NCBI GenBank assembly: GCA_013365365.1 | Contig: JABVXU010000112.1 | Coordinates: 79,703 to 143,702 of the forward strand | From: Cruorifilaria tuberocauda | Taxonomy: Eukaryota; Nematoda; Chromadorea; Rhabditida; Onchocercidae | DNA length: 64,000 bases | Direction: 5' to 3' | Shown: piece by piece, positions 1 through 13,600 of the stretch | How the letters are laid out: each line of letters starts with the position of its first letter | Numbering within the stretch: position 1 is the stretch's first letter | Notes under the pieces: generated by a model | The model's database searches: none | What the model was told of the DNA's origin: nothing | Seen by the model: the letters and a program-made list of their open reading frames with translations, nothing else | Translations under genes and position numbers: made by a program

Positions 1-896
1 CCAAACAGTTCATTACTTCGCTATTTTAATTAGAAAAAATTGTAAGCAAAGTTATTCACTAATTGCTATTCGATGATTTTATGGAATTTAAGTAATTAAT
101 CGTGCAATTTTGACCTGAACATATATAATCTATATTTAAAAGAAATTTAACCATAAAATACTGCATAATTTATTAAACTGTAAAATTGGCTATTTACTCA
201 GCAAATTATTCTTATGATTTGAAAGACTGAGAAGAAATATTTCGTTAATACTAATGTTTTTATTTGACAGAGCATGCGTATGCTTTTGTGGTAATGATTT
301 CTGTACATATAAATATTCAAATTGTTATGAGCTATTAAAATTTGTTAATCCTAGCCTGACCAAAATCAGTAGCATGGAGCTAAAAAAGTCATTCGTAATG
401 ATTGATGACCATAATGATGATAATTAAATGCAAAGACTTTCTCTGAAATTGGTTATCATTTTTTCTTGAAAAAATTGTATACAGCGGATGAATGAGATAA
501 AGTTTTATTCATGGATTCAATGTACACAATATTCGAGAAGAAAGACACGAGGCTAAAGATATCCAGATAATTATTTGAATAAGTACAAAAGAATTTACCT
601 CTTTGCCTTGCCGCGTTTTTTGCTTTTCAAAAACGATTTTCTTAAGGATATATTGTCACAAAAATGTATATTTCTAAGTAGTTTGAATATTCCACGAGAA
701 AAAATGATCTATAAAATCAAAAAATCTAGATGGCATGATATTTTTATATTAAATTTCTATATTACGCCAACGCACTTTAACGAGGCAAGACAAAGCAAAA
801 TAAATATATTTTTGTCGCATAATTCAATTTCATTTCACTGAAAATATCAAACTGGAATGGATGACTGGGCTCAAATTTACAGTGACCAAAAAAAAA
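1..896. other. A+T-rich flank, no supported gene
   Basis: No recognisable coding exon. A short open frame on the plus strand at 575-841 begins without an ATG, has no recognisable motif and a composition like the surrounding spacer, so I do not call it. The stretch lies downstream of the minus-strand TBC gene and may hold its 3' UTR. Confidence 0.5.
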
Positions 897-3328
897 TTAA
901 TAAGAAGAATTAATCAACATATATCTTGAAAGAACATATATCGCTGCAGTAGCAGTACCCGCAACTAACCATTGCCGAAGAGATATCACAGGAAGCGTAG
1001 GTTTCCGACTAATTTTTATAAGACGGCGATAATCTTCCATTAGCGGACCACGTAACTTTGAGGGAGAAAATTTCCTTAAATTGAAAATAAGTTTCAAAAC
1101 GAAGTTTTTTGTGAAATTAATAAACAGAAGTGAATAAATATGTAAATGAATAAAAGAGTGGGAAGACAATACATATATATATAAAGCATGAAAATTAAAG
1201 AAACCCAAATAGATCTTGCGCATCATTGATTAATGCTTGAATGGGGATATCACTTGGCATTACATTGAGCAGATGATGAATAGAAGCCATATCTCGAGAA
1301 CAATTCAGAATTGCATTACTTCGCCATAAAACGACAGCAGAAGTTAAAAAAATAGGAGTAAGAGCATGAGTAGCAAGGAAAAAGTCGAAACAAAGAACAA
1401 TCTGTAAGCAAGGAAAACAAATTATTAGAATTATTTACTGTTATATTTACCCTCACTTCTATTATATATAGTTCACTGTTTTGGAATTTACTTAAACGAA
1501 AATGATCAGAGAATGGAATTAAAATGTCAAATAAATCAGCGAAGTCAGAAAAGAAAGCAGAACTGTGAGAAACAGAATGTTACATTCTTTGAAAACTTAA
1601 AAATAAAAAAAAAAGAACAGACCTGATGGTAATGACGCAGAGCATGTGAAAACCATGTCAACGGCCAGCTTAAAGCAAACAATGATCCCAATTCTACTGT
1701 ACGTATTACTTGTTCCAACTCCTTATCAGTTTTCCAAAGCAATACATGCATCAAATCAAGATCTCGCAATACCGTATCCTCTAGGCTTTTGAGAAGATAA
1801 CTAAAAAGCAATAATTTTGAAAACGATCGACTAAAGCCGACGAAATATTTTCTAATTGAAGCATTTAATATAAAAATCTTAACCTAGTAATGATTCCTTT
1901 ATTTTCATGACACAATAGTTGGAAAAAAGTTAAACACTCATTAAAAATAAAACATTTTTTTTCTAAATAGAAAAAAAAGCAAACCCTCTAAAGATTCCAT
2001 TATTTGCCAAAAGTGTACCAACATGTTCTGCTTTTTCATTACCAAGCACTAACAATAAGGTTAAACAAACATCATGAAAACCTTAAAATGTAATTATGTA
2101 ATAAACTTAAAAATCAAGGTAGAATATTTGGAATCTAAAATTTAAATATTAAATTCAACCTTTTGAAGATATAACCTTCTACGAAGATTCATCTTGCCCA
2201 ACATTATGCATTGGATTTGCAGAATAGCTTACAATTCAAAATATTAGAAACTGAGTGAAAAGAATTTAATATTTGTTAAAAATCTTATTAGTGATAAAAT
2301 AACTTTTCGCAAAAATTACTTATTAAAGAACATCTTTGCAATGATTTCCAATACCTTGATAATAATGAAATCGAGGACAGCTCCAGAGAATTTTCACAAT
2401 TAAAGGAGTTAAATCTTCCTGCAACGCACATCGTTCTTTATCTGATATATTAGGTGGAAACCGTGCCAGTGTGCGATTAACATCCATTTGTATTTGACTC
2501 CACTCTCGATGACTTTGCAAATCTTCTAACGTTGGACTTGACAACTAAAATACTGCAGAACTAGTGCTAATGAACTGGATAAAACTGCACTTCTCGGAAA
2601 TTTACTTTCATTTTTGAACTGAAAACTCTCTAATTTCATGTGTAAATTTAATTTTAAATATAGTTTAAATTTTGTTTTTTAAAACAAAAATATATTCTCG
2701 ACTTTTAAAGTTGTTGCCCAATGTGCATCCAAGTGGAACAGCTTATTAATGATAAAATAACTATTACAGATATGCAAGAACTTACAATAGTAGCAGATTC
2801 CATTGTGCAGTTATTTTCTTCATACATAAATTCAGAATGTGCAGATTTATAGTCAGAGTCGGAAGCTGTTGGTGTTGATTCTTGATCACTGTACGAATCC
2901 TGCACTAATGAAGATGCCAAAACTGGCCAAATATGGGCACGAATTTCATCCAGAACTAAGCCTATGATAAGATATATTAATTATAACGATATAAAGCGGC
3001 GGCTAAAGCAGATTCTCTACACAGAATTCTACTAACTAATAGTATCTCATCACAAGACGTTTGTCGATATCGAAGACAAAAAATTTTCTAATTCTAAAAA
3101 ATCAAGAGTAGTCGTGAAACATACATCATAACAACTGAAATGAAAAACTGGATAAGGGAAGCAGGCTTGATATGAATAAGAATATGCTAAAATATGTTGA
3201 AGATAAACATGTCCTTTAAGGGTAATTGTCTTTAGCCGTAAGAGTATTACAGTATTTAACAATATCAACGCATGGCAAACTTACGTAAATTTGATAACGA
3301 TAAACGTACTAAATCTGACGATAAACGA
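897..3328 (-). CDS. tbc-20: TBC1D20-type Rab GTPase-activating protein (tail-anchored)
   Basis: Multi-exon gene read right to left. The TBC1D20 family stimulates GTP hydrolysis by Rab1/Rab18 at the ER and Golgi. Exons that join in frame: 2961-2788 (LVLDEIRAHIWPVL), about 2544-2335, about 2070-1987 (GFHDVCLTLLLVLGNE), about 1800-1622 (ELGSLFALSWPLTWF), 1402-1211 (FDFFLATHALTPIF; CSRDMASIHHLL) and 1074-897. Both catalytic TBC signatures are visible: the arginine finger IQMDVNR and the glutamine finger YYQG. The last exon ends in a hydrophobic stretch (WLVAGTATAAIYVL) followed by a few residues, matching the C-terminal membrane anchor of vertebrate TBC1D20. The order and wording of motifs fit TBC1D20 better than other TBC proteins. 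The 5' end is uncertain: a short exon at about 3328-3288 joins in phase, but no convincing start codon was found. Confidence 0.88.
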
Positions 3329-3535
3329 CTAATGAAAAATAACGACAAAAGTACTAAATCTAAAAGAGCATTAAAAAATCCTTCAAAATTAATTAAAGCA
3401 GATACCACCAGTAGAAGAGGCGAACTGTCGCAGCTGATTAATATGTAAATGTAATGAATCGTGATTTTCATTGATAAATGTCCGCATCCGATTGCATTTA
3501 ATTTGTAACGTCCGACTAACCGCATTTTTCAATAC

Positions 3536-6522
3536 ATTTTCATTTACTTTATTTCGCTGAAATCTCATCTTTACTAATTAACATAAGCATATAAAATAAT
3601 GATAGCTTATTAAATTAAACCAGTAAATAAAGGCACAGCGTAATAGGAATAATGCGATATTGAGAAATACAAGCAAATCAATGAAACATAGATATTCTAA
3701 TAAATAACCCAATTCTTTTTTTAATTAAAATTTTCACATAAAATCCAAAATTACTGCAATAAAAATACATCAAAAAAAGAAAAGATACGTGAAATAAATT
3801 TCAAAAAGTATTCATACATTTTTTGCAATGATGAAAGGAGTAGAATGGTCGGTAAGTGAAGGCATATTCTCACCAATATCGAAATGTTATTGCAGCAAAT
3901 AATTCCAAATAAAATCCATTTTCAAAATTATACGATACAGTCTTGTAACCATTTGTAGTAATGTGATAGTAAATCAAACAAAAAAAACTTTAGTTCGTCA
4001 AAATTAGGAATGATCGAACAAAAAAATAAACAAATCACTGGATTGAACTGTAACTCTGAAACAAATATTATCAAATTGTAAACATTAATTTAATCAAAAC
4101 TTATATCAATCACATGAAACAATTTATGATTACATGAAACGACAGTACAATCATCATTTATCAACTTATCTGACAACGTCACCTCAATAAAATAACAATA
4201 CACTGTCGATGGGCTCTTCTACTATTCGTTGTTCTGATAACCCGTATCACGTAGAAATGCAGATTGCGCTTTATCCTATTAATTTCCATGAAATTTTCAA
4301 GTGAATTTGAGACTTTACGATTATTTAACTTAAATTTCTATGTTAGATATATAATATAAATTACGGAGAATTTTACATTTCAACACGTTAGTATATATCT
4401 GTACGTTACTTAATTCTTTACTTAAGTCCTTCTTACGTCTTTTTTTACTTACGCACTTACCAAAAAATTAATTCTTCTTTATTTTCTAACTATTTAGTTC
4501 AAATATATTTAATGGAAATTGGAATTTTAATAGGAAATAATAAAATGAGAAGGAAATTACAATATTGGTCTTTTCCGTTCGAATGCTTTTAGTACTTTAT
4601 TGCTTTTTATTCGATAACAGTATCTTGTTGAAATTTTTTTTTTGCTTTGTATTAGTAAAACTTGTTACGAGTATCATTTCTCTATTTCTTTTCTGCTTGA
4701 TATTAATGAATTATTTTGATGCTATAATGATATTAATAACTTATTATTTCAAGTTCAATGTATTTGGAAAGTTATAAAGCGAGTTTCAGTAGCTATCCTT
4801 AATTCAAGTGGTAGCTGAACTCGATGTGAACGATTTCAATTACCGTTTAATCGAAGGATAGATATTGTATGTGATAGTTTCCATGATAAAAATTATTCAT
4901 TTCTGTACATCTAAATAAAAATGTTAAAAAAAACATTTCAAAAAGAAACCATGACAAAAATTCTTGATAAGAAAATGTTACTTATAATAAGATACAAGAA
5001 GTTTTTTTTCGATGAAAATTACAGAATTTTTGAATTTATGTTTAAAATCTCAATCAATTTTTGCAACACAAAATATTCTTATTATTCTTGTTTTTATTTT
5101 TCAATTAGTTTAAGATTCATTCGAAATATTTTATCCAAACATTAGCCTTTTTACTTTCAAATTGTTACATGTTGATTTCAAATAGAATCATAATCCAGTA
5201 TACTACATCAATTTGACTTTTTAGACAATGTGCTCGAGCTTACCATTTTGTAACAATTTTCTGAATGACCTAACAGTACAGTTGTTTACTTTATAGAAAA
5301 TTTTAAGAATTGTGAGATTCACAAGTAGAGATAAACCATTAAATGAATTTTGATTTTTCTAAATAATGTCATTTGAAGTTCTTTTTATTAAATTTGATTT
5401 AATTGATGACAGAAAATCCAAAGGAATTTTACAATATGAAATTATTTATATGATTGTTTTTGTATTAATGATATATACATGTATGACTTCAACAGTATTA
5501 CTAAAATGTATAATCCAAGTGGTATTAACGATTAGTGATATAAGTAACTCTTTTTTCCAATCACCTGCTTCTCTCGAATTGCGAGATTCAGTTAAATGAA
5601 TTTTAATTTTTCTGAATAATGCCATTTGAAGTTTTCTTTAAATTTATTTATTGTATGCCTAGACGATTCTTTGTTCATAATTACGATATTGAACAGTTAG
5701 TCTAGAGGAGCAATCTCATCCAATCAAAAAAGAAGTCTCTTTACCTATTCAGAAGAAATAACTTGATTAATTCCTTATCAGTCAATTATCAATAATCAAA
5801 AAAATTTCTCCACTGATGTTATTAACGATCATATATTATTATGCCAGTCTTCTACATAGAATGGATATTTATTATACTTATTATTCGTGAAACAACTATC
5901 TGTAGTAAAGTCCGATATTTGGATGAAGGTCTTCTTCTTATTGAATTACGATAATTATTAAAGTCACAAACGCAAACAGAAACCTTTTTGGGAAATAGAA
6001 GATTTATTGGGAAATCGATTACCGTCGAAACAGAAGTAAATGGAAGCCTGACGGGGGGAACAATGTGAAGGCGATCCTAATCTTTAATTTAGGAAGAAGT
6101 GATGAAAATAAGAGAATATGATCTGTAGATGCGAGTCAGATCATTGACGTGTGAATAACGAAAAAGGGGATGTGGATGAGGAATTGGCAATATGACAAGA
6201 ACATTGATATAGAAATCATGAATACAATCATTTGATAGTGGTATAGAACAATATCTTAATATACAGTTATGGAGATTGACAATAATTCGACATATAATTT
6301 GATTTTCTTTTTCTCGGATTTCCCAACACTATCTACTCACCCAATTCAAAAACATTTATAGCTCACATAGCTTTTTCCCAGCGAATATCTATCGATTTTC
6401 ATAAGTTATCTTGTTACTGGATGTTAATGCAGAATCTCGAAATCTCATCAAAGAAAAAAAAAGATTTTTATTTGCAGAATTTTAAAATCTTTGAAACTTT
6501 TCAATAGAGCATCTCTATCAAC
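3536..6522. other. Intergenic spacer between tbc-20 and ethe-1
   Basis: About 3 kb of A+T-rich DNA between two divergently transcribed genes, so it should contain both promoters. No exon with splice sites and a recognisable product was found. Short open frames at 4565-4777, 4921-5145 and 5366-5599 are rich in Phe, Leu, Ile and Lys, as random A+T-rich frames are. A degenerate direct repeat lies at about 5313-5390 and 5579-5650. Confidence 0.5.
5313..5650. repeat. Degenerate direct repeat, two copies about 255 bp apart
   Basis: The segments near 5313-5390 and 5579-5650 share blocks in the same order: gaattgYgagattca, then ttaaatgaatttt, then tttttctRaataatgYcatttgaag. The first copy carries about 15 extra bases between the first two blocks. 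No coding potential or mobile-element termini are apparent. It looks like an old local duplication. Confidence 0.6.
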
Positions 6523-9500
6523 ATGGCAATTAAATTGATTTTCCGTCAGGTAAACTTTTTTGAGCAAATTTGATTTGATGAAACACTCTACAATAATTAG
6601 CGAAAAAAATATTTTACCTATAAATTTTTGAACAGTTAAAATTTTCTAAGTTAATCCAACTTTAAATGCTTTTTGTTAAATTATTAAAAACTAAATTTCC
6701 AAACCGAGAATAATGGTGATATTTCATAATTTGTATGATTTACTAGAAGTATCTTCTCAACTCAACTTTTTCCTTTTTTTTTTTAGCTATTTGAATCTGT
6801 ATCATGCACCTATACATATTTATTAGGATGCCCAATAAGTAGGAGATCGATAATAATAGATCCTGTGTTGGAAACCGTTGAACGGGATGCAAAGGTAAAG
6901 ATAATCTGATGATATGCAATTTTATAACTAAGTGATTCTGAAATTTTTGAATGTTGATAAATCAAGAGAATCTATTGCTTTTCCAAATTATTTCATAGTT
7001 AAATGATATCAATAGAGAAAATAGACAAACATCAACTATCAATAATGAGGTTTTAGCTTATCAAAGAGCTCAATTTGGATCCAATATATGGTATTAACAC
7101 GCATCTTCATGCAGATCATATTACTGGAACTGGTAAATTGAAGCAAATTTTCCCACAAATGCTTTCTGTAATATCAAAATTTAGTGATGCTCAGGCAGAT
7201 ATACTGGTCACTGATAAACAGATACTAAAATTCGGCAATCAAAATTTAGAAGTTCGTACGACACCAGGACATACCAGCGGTAAATATGAGTGATTTCTTC
7301 GAATCATGCTTTTTTTATAATTAATAAATTATTATCCTCTCTTAGTGAGTTCAGATCAAGCTATCAATGGATTATTTTTCATCTGATAGTGATAGACAAA
7401 GTTTACTGTGAATGATATTTCCTGTAAATGTAACCTATTAATTTACCTTGTCATTATCCTGTAAGGTAAGTTAACGAAGGTTTTGTTCAGTTAGATAGCT
7501 ATCGATCTTTATTTCAATAATAAGTTCAAATCTCAATCCATTTCTCGCTAATTTCTGAAGTACTTTCTTTGATAAGATAGAAGAAGATAGTCTCACTTCA
7601 TCAGAAAAGTGGGCTATTGGCGGGGGGAATGTAATCAATGTATCAGCTGAAAACCAGAAAATTAGAAAATTTTCAAAAAGAAGCATTGAAAAGAAATGAT
7701 GATGCAGCTTTGAATTTCTTAATGAAAGATCACTGATAACCCAATCAAGTGAAACTTTTTTCCTTATCACTTAATGACAAGATGAATATATAATTTGAAA
7801 AAAATTTTTGCACTATGATATTTTATTATAGGAAAAAAACACATTACAAGGCTAAATTTCAGTTCAATTAATTTTTATCTTCATAAAAAGATCTCGTAAT
7901 CTTTCTTCATATGATTTTTTTCCTTCTCGTACATAATAGAAACAAATGGGTAATATTCTTAAAGGATGTGTGACGTATGTTTCACATGATCACCGAATGG
8001 CCTTCACCGGTGATGCACTTTTAATACGGGGATGTGGACGTACAGATTTTCAAGAAGGTATATTTGCTTTTATGTATTTCTCACTTTATCCATATTTGCG
8101 TAATATTGAAACTGTAAAGTTTAAGAATTCCATGTACGTTACAGAAAACATTTACTCTATTACTCAGGAAATACCATCATGAAAAGAAAATAGTTACGGG
8201 TATAATTATAGTAGTGGATATAATTCAGGATTTCCATTTAGAATGAGCTATGTTTTTGTAAGATATATACGCTGGATTTGTTTTAACTTATAAATTTCCT
8301 ACTAAACCGTATACATTGTGGAGCACTTAGGTAAATGTATACATATTTTTTTAAGAAAATCTATGGTAACTACTAGTATGAATGGTTCAGTAGACTATTT
8401 TGACTTAAAATAAAACGAAAATTATATAAAACTTATCGATGAAATTTAATGAACAACATCAAAATCAGATTGTTAAAAATGTGTTTCAGTTAAATCTCGA
8501 TGATCAGAAATATAACTGTTTCATTTGTTCAATTAAAATACAGTAAATGTAGGTATTGCAGAAACTCGCTTCTTAAATGCTTCAGAAGGATTGAAAATGA
8601 AATTTAATTGAAAAAAATATCCGAATTTTAAATATATCTGTAAAAAATCGTTGAAAATGATTTCCAAAAAAAAATCAACATTTCTAATGACCTGGATGGC
8701 TCTCTTAAACGGATCTGTCTTATTTCTAAGCTATAGACTCTTTATCATTTAAATTGCTACCAGGAGAAAGTAGATACCATTCTCGATAAAAATCTATTGC
8801 CGTTGCTTTATAGGAAATCCGGAAGTGTTATACAAGTCAGTACATGAGAAAATCTTCAGTTTGCCTGATGATTTCCTGCTCTACCCGGCTCATGATTACA
8901 AGGTGTTTTTAGATTAATCAATTTTTCAAATAGCAAGTTCATGAATCAAGATTTTTGATAGTAATGCTGAAAGTGTTGAAATGCTGTAGCAGTTATATAT
9001 ATATTTTTTTTTCTCTCATAAAATTATCTACAACAATAGAGTAATAAATTATAAGTATTTAAAAATTTACGAAGTCCTTTAAAAACAACAAAAAGAATTA
9101 AAATGAAAGAATGTATCTTAATGGAATATTAAACCATTAAAAAAATTTAATGTTTTCAGGGTTTTTTATTTACAACTGTTGGCGAGGAAAAGAAGTACAA
9201 TCCACGGTTAACGAAAACTTTGGATGATTTTATACTTCTGATGAAAAATCTGAAACTTGGATATCCAAAACAGATTGGTCTGTTATCTGTTAATTCTTTC
9301 TTTCGTCTTGAAAATCCGAAAATTTTTGAAATAAATGTTGTTTTTTTTACAGAAGAAGAGAAATTGGGTTGGAAGGAATTTCTAAATAAAGAAAAAAACT
9401 TTACAATGAAATGATGTAATTCTACCGAAGAAAAAATAGGAACCATGTTATTATTATTATGATCAAAAAATTTTATTTGATACCGATAAACTATGAGTTG

Positions 9501-9699
9501 CAAGGCATTGCACTGCTCCAACTTCTCAAGAGATAAGCAGTATTTGAGCAGCAGGATTCTAGTAAACATATTATTTAACTGCTGTAAGCTATATGGTCTA
9601 ATGCTTCAAATTTATTTTGCGATAATTTCAGATAAAGCTTTACCAGCGAATAAAGTATGTGGAATGTACGAAGAAACAGATGAGAAAATAAAAGCATGA
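6523..9699 (+). CDS. ethe-1: ETHE1 persulfide dioxygenase (sulfur dioxygenase)
   Basis: Non-heme iron enzyme of the metallo-beta-lactamase fold that oxidises glutathione persulfide to sulfite in mitochondrial sulfide catabolism. In-frame exons: 6523-6549 (MAIKLIFRQ), about 6787-6895 ([26 protein letters not shown]), about 7059-7280, 7965-8057, about 8815-8901, about 9161-9279, and a last exon ending at the TGA 9697-9699. Metal-binding and family motifs seen in order: [42 protein letters not shown], and the C-terminal [12 protein letters not shown] that parallels the end of the human protein. These separate it from glyoxalase II. The chosen ATG is followed nine codons later by a consensus donor, and an acceptor-like tag lies about 15 bases upstream, suggesting trans-splicing. 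Only about ten residues precede the conserved domain, so the mitochondrial presequence is very short or encoded elsewhere. Confidence 0.95.
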
Positions 9700-10620
9700 A
9701 AAAAAAATGGAAAGAGCCAATGAGAATATCTTCTTTTATCATGTTATAAACTATTTATGTCAAATTGATATATCATAATTTAATCTTATTTTCCAGGAAA
9801 ATCGGAAATGGAAAAGAAATAAGGAAGACTTCATCGTTGATAAATCAACCATAAGGACACTTCCTTTTGTCTCACGGATCTGGAACTCAGCTCTTCAGAA
9901 TATTTGATGAAGGTTGATTCCAGATCCAGATGTCCTATATGTCATCATACTTAATTTTATACGAAATATAAACAAACATATTTCACTTCCTAAATGAATA
10001 TATCTTCTTTTATAGCAGTCTGTATAGTCATGCAAAATGTAAATAACTACATCCATTTCATATCTTGAAACGGATGCATAAGTTGTGCATACATAAAATT
10101 AATTAAATACTTCTTTCATTCTCAATTTCAACAGATCTTTTATTATTATCTTGTAATATCATATCAATCAATCTTGATATCTTGAGATTTATTAATCTCT
10201 AATTTTTTCTTGATGTCTCTATGTTTCAAAATTTACAGACCCTCGCGACGCCATCTTTTTTTATCTCTTCCTCTTATTCCTCATCAGTATGCGTAAGGGA
10301 AGTGTGTTTTTATTTAATAAAATATGAGAGAGAAAGAGAAAGGAAGGGAGAGAGAGCAAAGGAGAAGGGATAGCATCACGCAAAGAGAATATTAAATTTA
10401 TCATTTATGAGAGATTCAGTTCACGCAGAAATCTCTCTTGTCCGACTGCGACTGTCCGACTGACAGGTACTTTGCTACTGGACGATTTTCTAGGCAAACA
10501 TTTGAAATTCGTCTGGTGCGGAAGTTTGTCAAGTTACCAGGGTCACCTGGTTCGTCGTTGTTTCTACTTTGTTAATTGACCAGGTGACCATTTCTGGTAT
10601 TTCCGGTCTTTCTATGGAAG
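9700..10620. other. Intergenic spacer and probable xpf promoter region
   Basis: No coding exon seen. From about 10320 to 10370 there is a purine-rich gagagaaagagaaagg tract. The last 200 bases before 10621 are richer in G+C than the surroundings and contain the related direct pair accaggGTCACCTGGT / gaccaggTGACCA at about 10536-10590, possibly a promoter or 5' UTR element of the XPF gene. Confidence 0.45.
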
Positions 10621-13600
10621 ATGAGCGAAGTGACGTCTTCTGTTGAAAAGCTGGAGACCGTCACTTTATCAAAGAATAAGTTGAATGATGACGAAGATAT
10701 GATCGAATTGCTTGGATTCGAGAGAAACATTATGCTCGACACTTACGCCGATGACGTTCTTTTTGTCCTTGCTAGGTAATGCTTTTATCTTTGTCCATCA
10801 GGGAGGTAATTTGCAGTCATTTCAGTTCTAACTTTTCTTTTTCAGTGGTTTGGGATTGGAACGTTTATTCCTTCACCATTTACGTTTATACTGTGATCCA
10901 CAATTATTGGTATTTGTTATCAATACCACTGCACATGATGACGTTAGTGGCTTTTAGAATACTTGTACTTTTAGTTATTTTAGAGGAAGTTACTTCAAGC
11001 TGTTTTTAGATAAGAAATTTTCGAGTTATAGAAATATATCGGCCTTCATTTCAAAGTTGTTTATGTTTGAGAACACAGGGAAATCTGTTTTTGGAAGAAG
11101 TAAAACTCTATAATAGTAGCAACAGATAAGTTCTCTGACAGTAATGATTGATAGAAACAAAAGAGATGGAGGAATTGTGAAATTTCAGGCATATTTTCTT
11201 TCTCGTTTACGCGATTCCAAAATGAAATGTCCACCAAGGATCATAACAGCAGAGTGCTCCGTAAAGGATCGGTTAGTGTTTTTCCACATAGAAGGGCACA
11301 GATTTGGAATAAACTGATCCATAGGTTGCAATGACAAATTTATTTTTTGTCAGCAATTTATCCAATTGTAGCAAATTCTTTTTCTCTTATATTATTCATC
11401 TTTGATATGCATTGTTAAGAGAATCGTTATATATGGAAGGAGGAGTCCATTTCATCACTTCGCGGATTCTGATGGTTGATCTCTTGCAAGAACGCGTCCC
11501 AGTGAAGAATGTGGCTGGAATTATTGTCTATCGTGCACATCAGTGTGTTAATTTCCTGATCGGTTTTAAAATTAAAATCATTCTCAATTTTTATAATATT
11601 ATAAGTAGAATGGAATATTTATCACAATCTTTTCAGGTTGCTAAGTGGATTTCAAGAATCATTCATTCTTCGTTTGTATCGAGAAAAAAAGACCGGTGGT
11701 TTTGTTAAGGCATTTAGGTAGTTGATTTTATAAATGTTTCTAAATGTTTCATTGCTTACCAAAGTTTCTTATTATTTAACTGACTAGACTGCATAATTTA
11801 TTCTTTAGTGACAGTCCAGGAGCACTTTCTGGAATGGGCGTTTTGCAACGATTGCTAAATCGATTATATATTCGACGAGTGAGACTTCTACCAAGATTTG
11901 ATGTAGATGTGAAAAGTTCGCTGGACTCGTGTTCTGTAAGTATTTAATATATATTAATATGAATGAAAATACTTTACATTGATATTCGTTTTTGTTTGAA
12001 GGGTTTGATAAAGCAAATAAATAATAAAACTATTAACTTTGTTACTATATAAAATGGCTGAAAATGTTCTATCGTAACAAAATATATTAGAAAGTGCATT
12101 TCCAGCCACATATGATAGAAGTAACACCTGATTTACCGCATGCTATGCGCAGAGTTCAGTCACTTCTAGTAGATATAATACGTACTTGCGTTCGAGAACT
12201 GAAGCAGACTTCATCATCAACTGATGTAAGTTTTCAAATCAAAACTTCGATTTTCTGCTTGTTGCAGAAAAATTCATGATCTTTGTGATAATTGTAGAAT
12301 ACTCCAGAAGAAGAAAGTACACAGCCAGCTGCCGGTCTTCTACCTTCTGCACTAGAAATACAACTGAAAGGACGACAGTTCTCTATTACCGAAAAACAGC
12401 AACGTCTTTTAGTAGATCTCAAACAACTTCGGAATCTTTTATACAAAGTAATAAATAAAATGCTTTTTGAATAAATATTTTTTGAGTACTTTTATGATTT
12501 CTAATGTTTGCGATATAACTGCAGGCTGAAGAATTGGATCCGATTACTCTGTATTGCTGTTTGAATGAAATTAAAAATAATAAAGACGTGAGTTTCACTA
12601 TTAATTCGATAGCAGTGGAAATTTTCAGCTGGAGCAATTTTTAACAGAAGCCAGTTGATTTATCTTTGAACTGTTTGATTGTTTTAGAATTATTTTTGCA
12701 ATTCAAAATTTTTAAAAAGCGCATATTGAAAATTTTCTAGCTGATTACAACTAATAGTGGTTGGTTATTTACACAGACAGCTTCGAAACTATTTGCGGAG
12801 GTGGATAAGTTGTGTAAAATTAAATCTGATTCAGTGTTGGGTAAGTAATAACTTTTATTTTCTCGAGGGTTTTAAAGATTATGCCGCAGTTGCTGGGTAA
12901 AATAGGTACATTATAGTTATGCTGATTCCTCTCTTATGAATTTTCTTCTAGTTTTCACATGTTGTCAATGAAATGCATATATCGTCTTTTCGGAATTCAA
13001 TTAGGCGATTATTTTATTTTTATTATTATCTTGAAATCATTTTTTGCTGTAATATGAAACTAAGAAAATTCTTGAGCATCAAACTTTAACAAGTTTTTAA
13101 ATTATGTAAGTCCATGCTAAAAATTTCAGAGCCACCTAAATGGAAAGTACTTCTTCAAATCTTAGAAGAGATTAAAATCAACTGTAAACTGGATAAAATG
13201 AGTTCTGAAAAAGGTACGTTATTGTTTTCAGTAATTAAGGCAATATTTATTTAAAGTCCATCAAATTGCTTGCCTTGAAGATTTTTTACTCTAAAGTTAT
13301 TTTTCTCGAAGCAAATGTCCATTTTTTTTAATGCTTTTTAAAGCTTTATAAATTGCTTCCAGAACCAGCGGTTTTATTAGTTGGTGCAGGAAATGAAGTG
13401 TGTCGGCAGTTGCGAGACATCATTAGTTCGGGTGTGATAAAATTTTTGTGGACCCAAAATGAGCAGTTGAGACAAGAGCTCATTGGTAAAAAAGGTGATA
13501 CTGAACCAGAAGCACAACCTTCATGGGATCCTTCACAAATTATTCTATTCACCAATAATGTCGAGGTTAATTATCTTATGCAAATTCATTTTTTCTTCCT

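Noticed and set aside
9156..9569. Open frame of 137 codons on the minus strand
   Set aside because: It is antisense to the sixth ETHE1 exon and the following intron.
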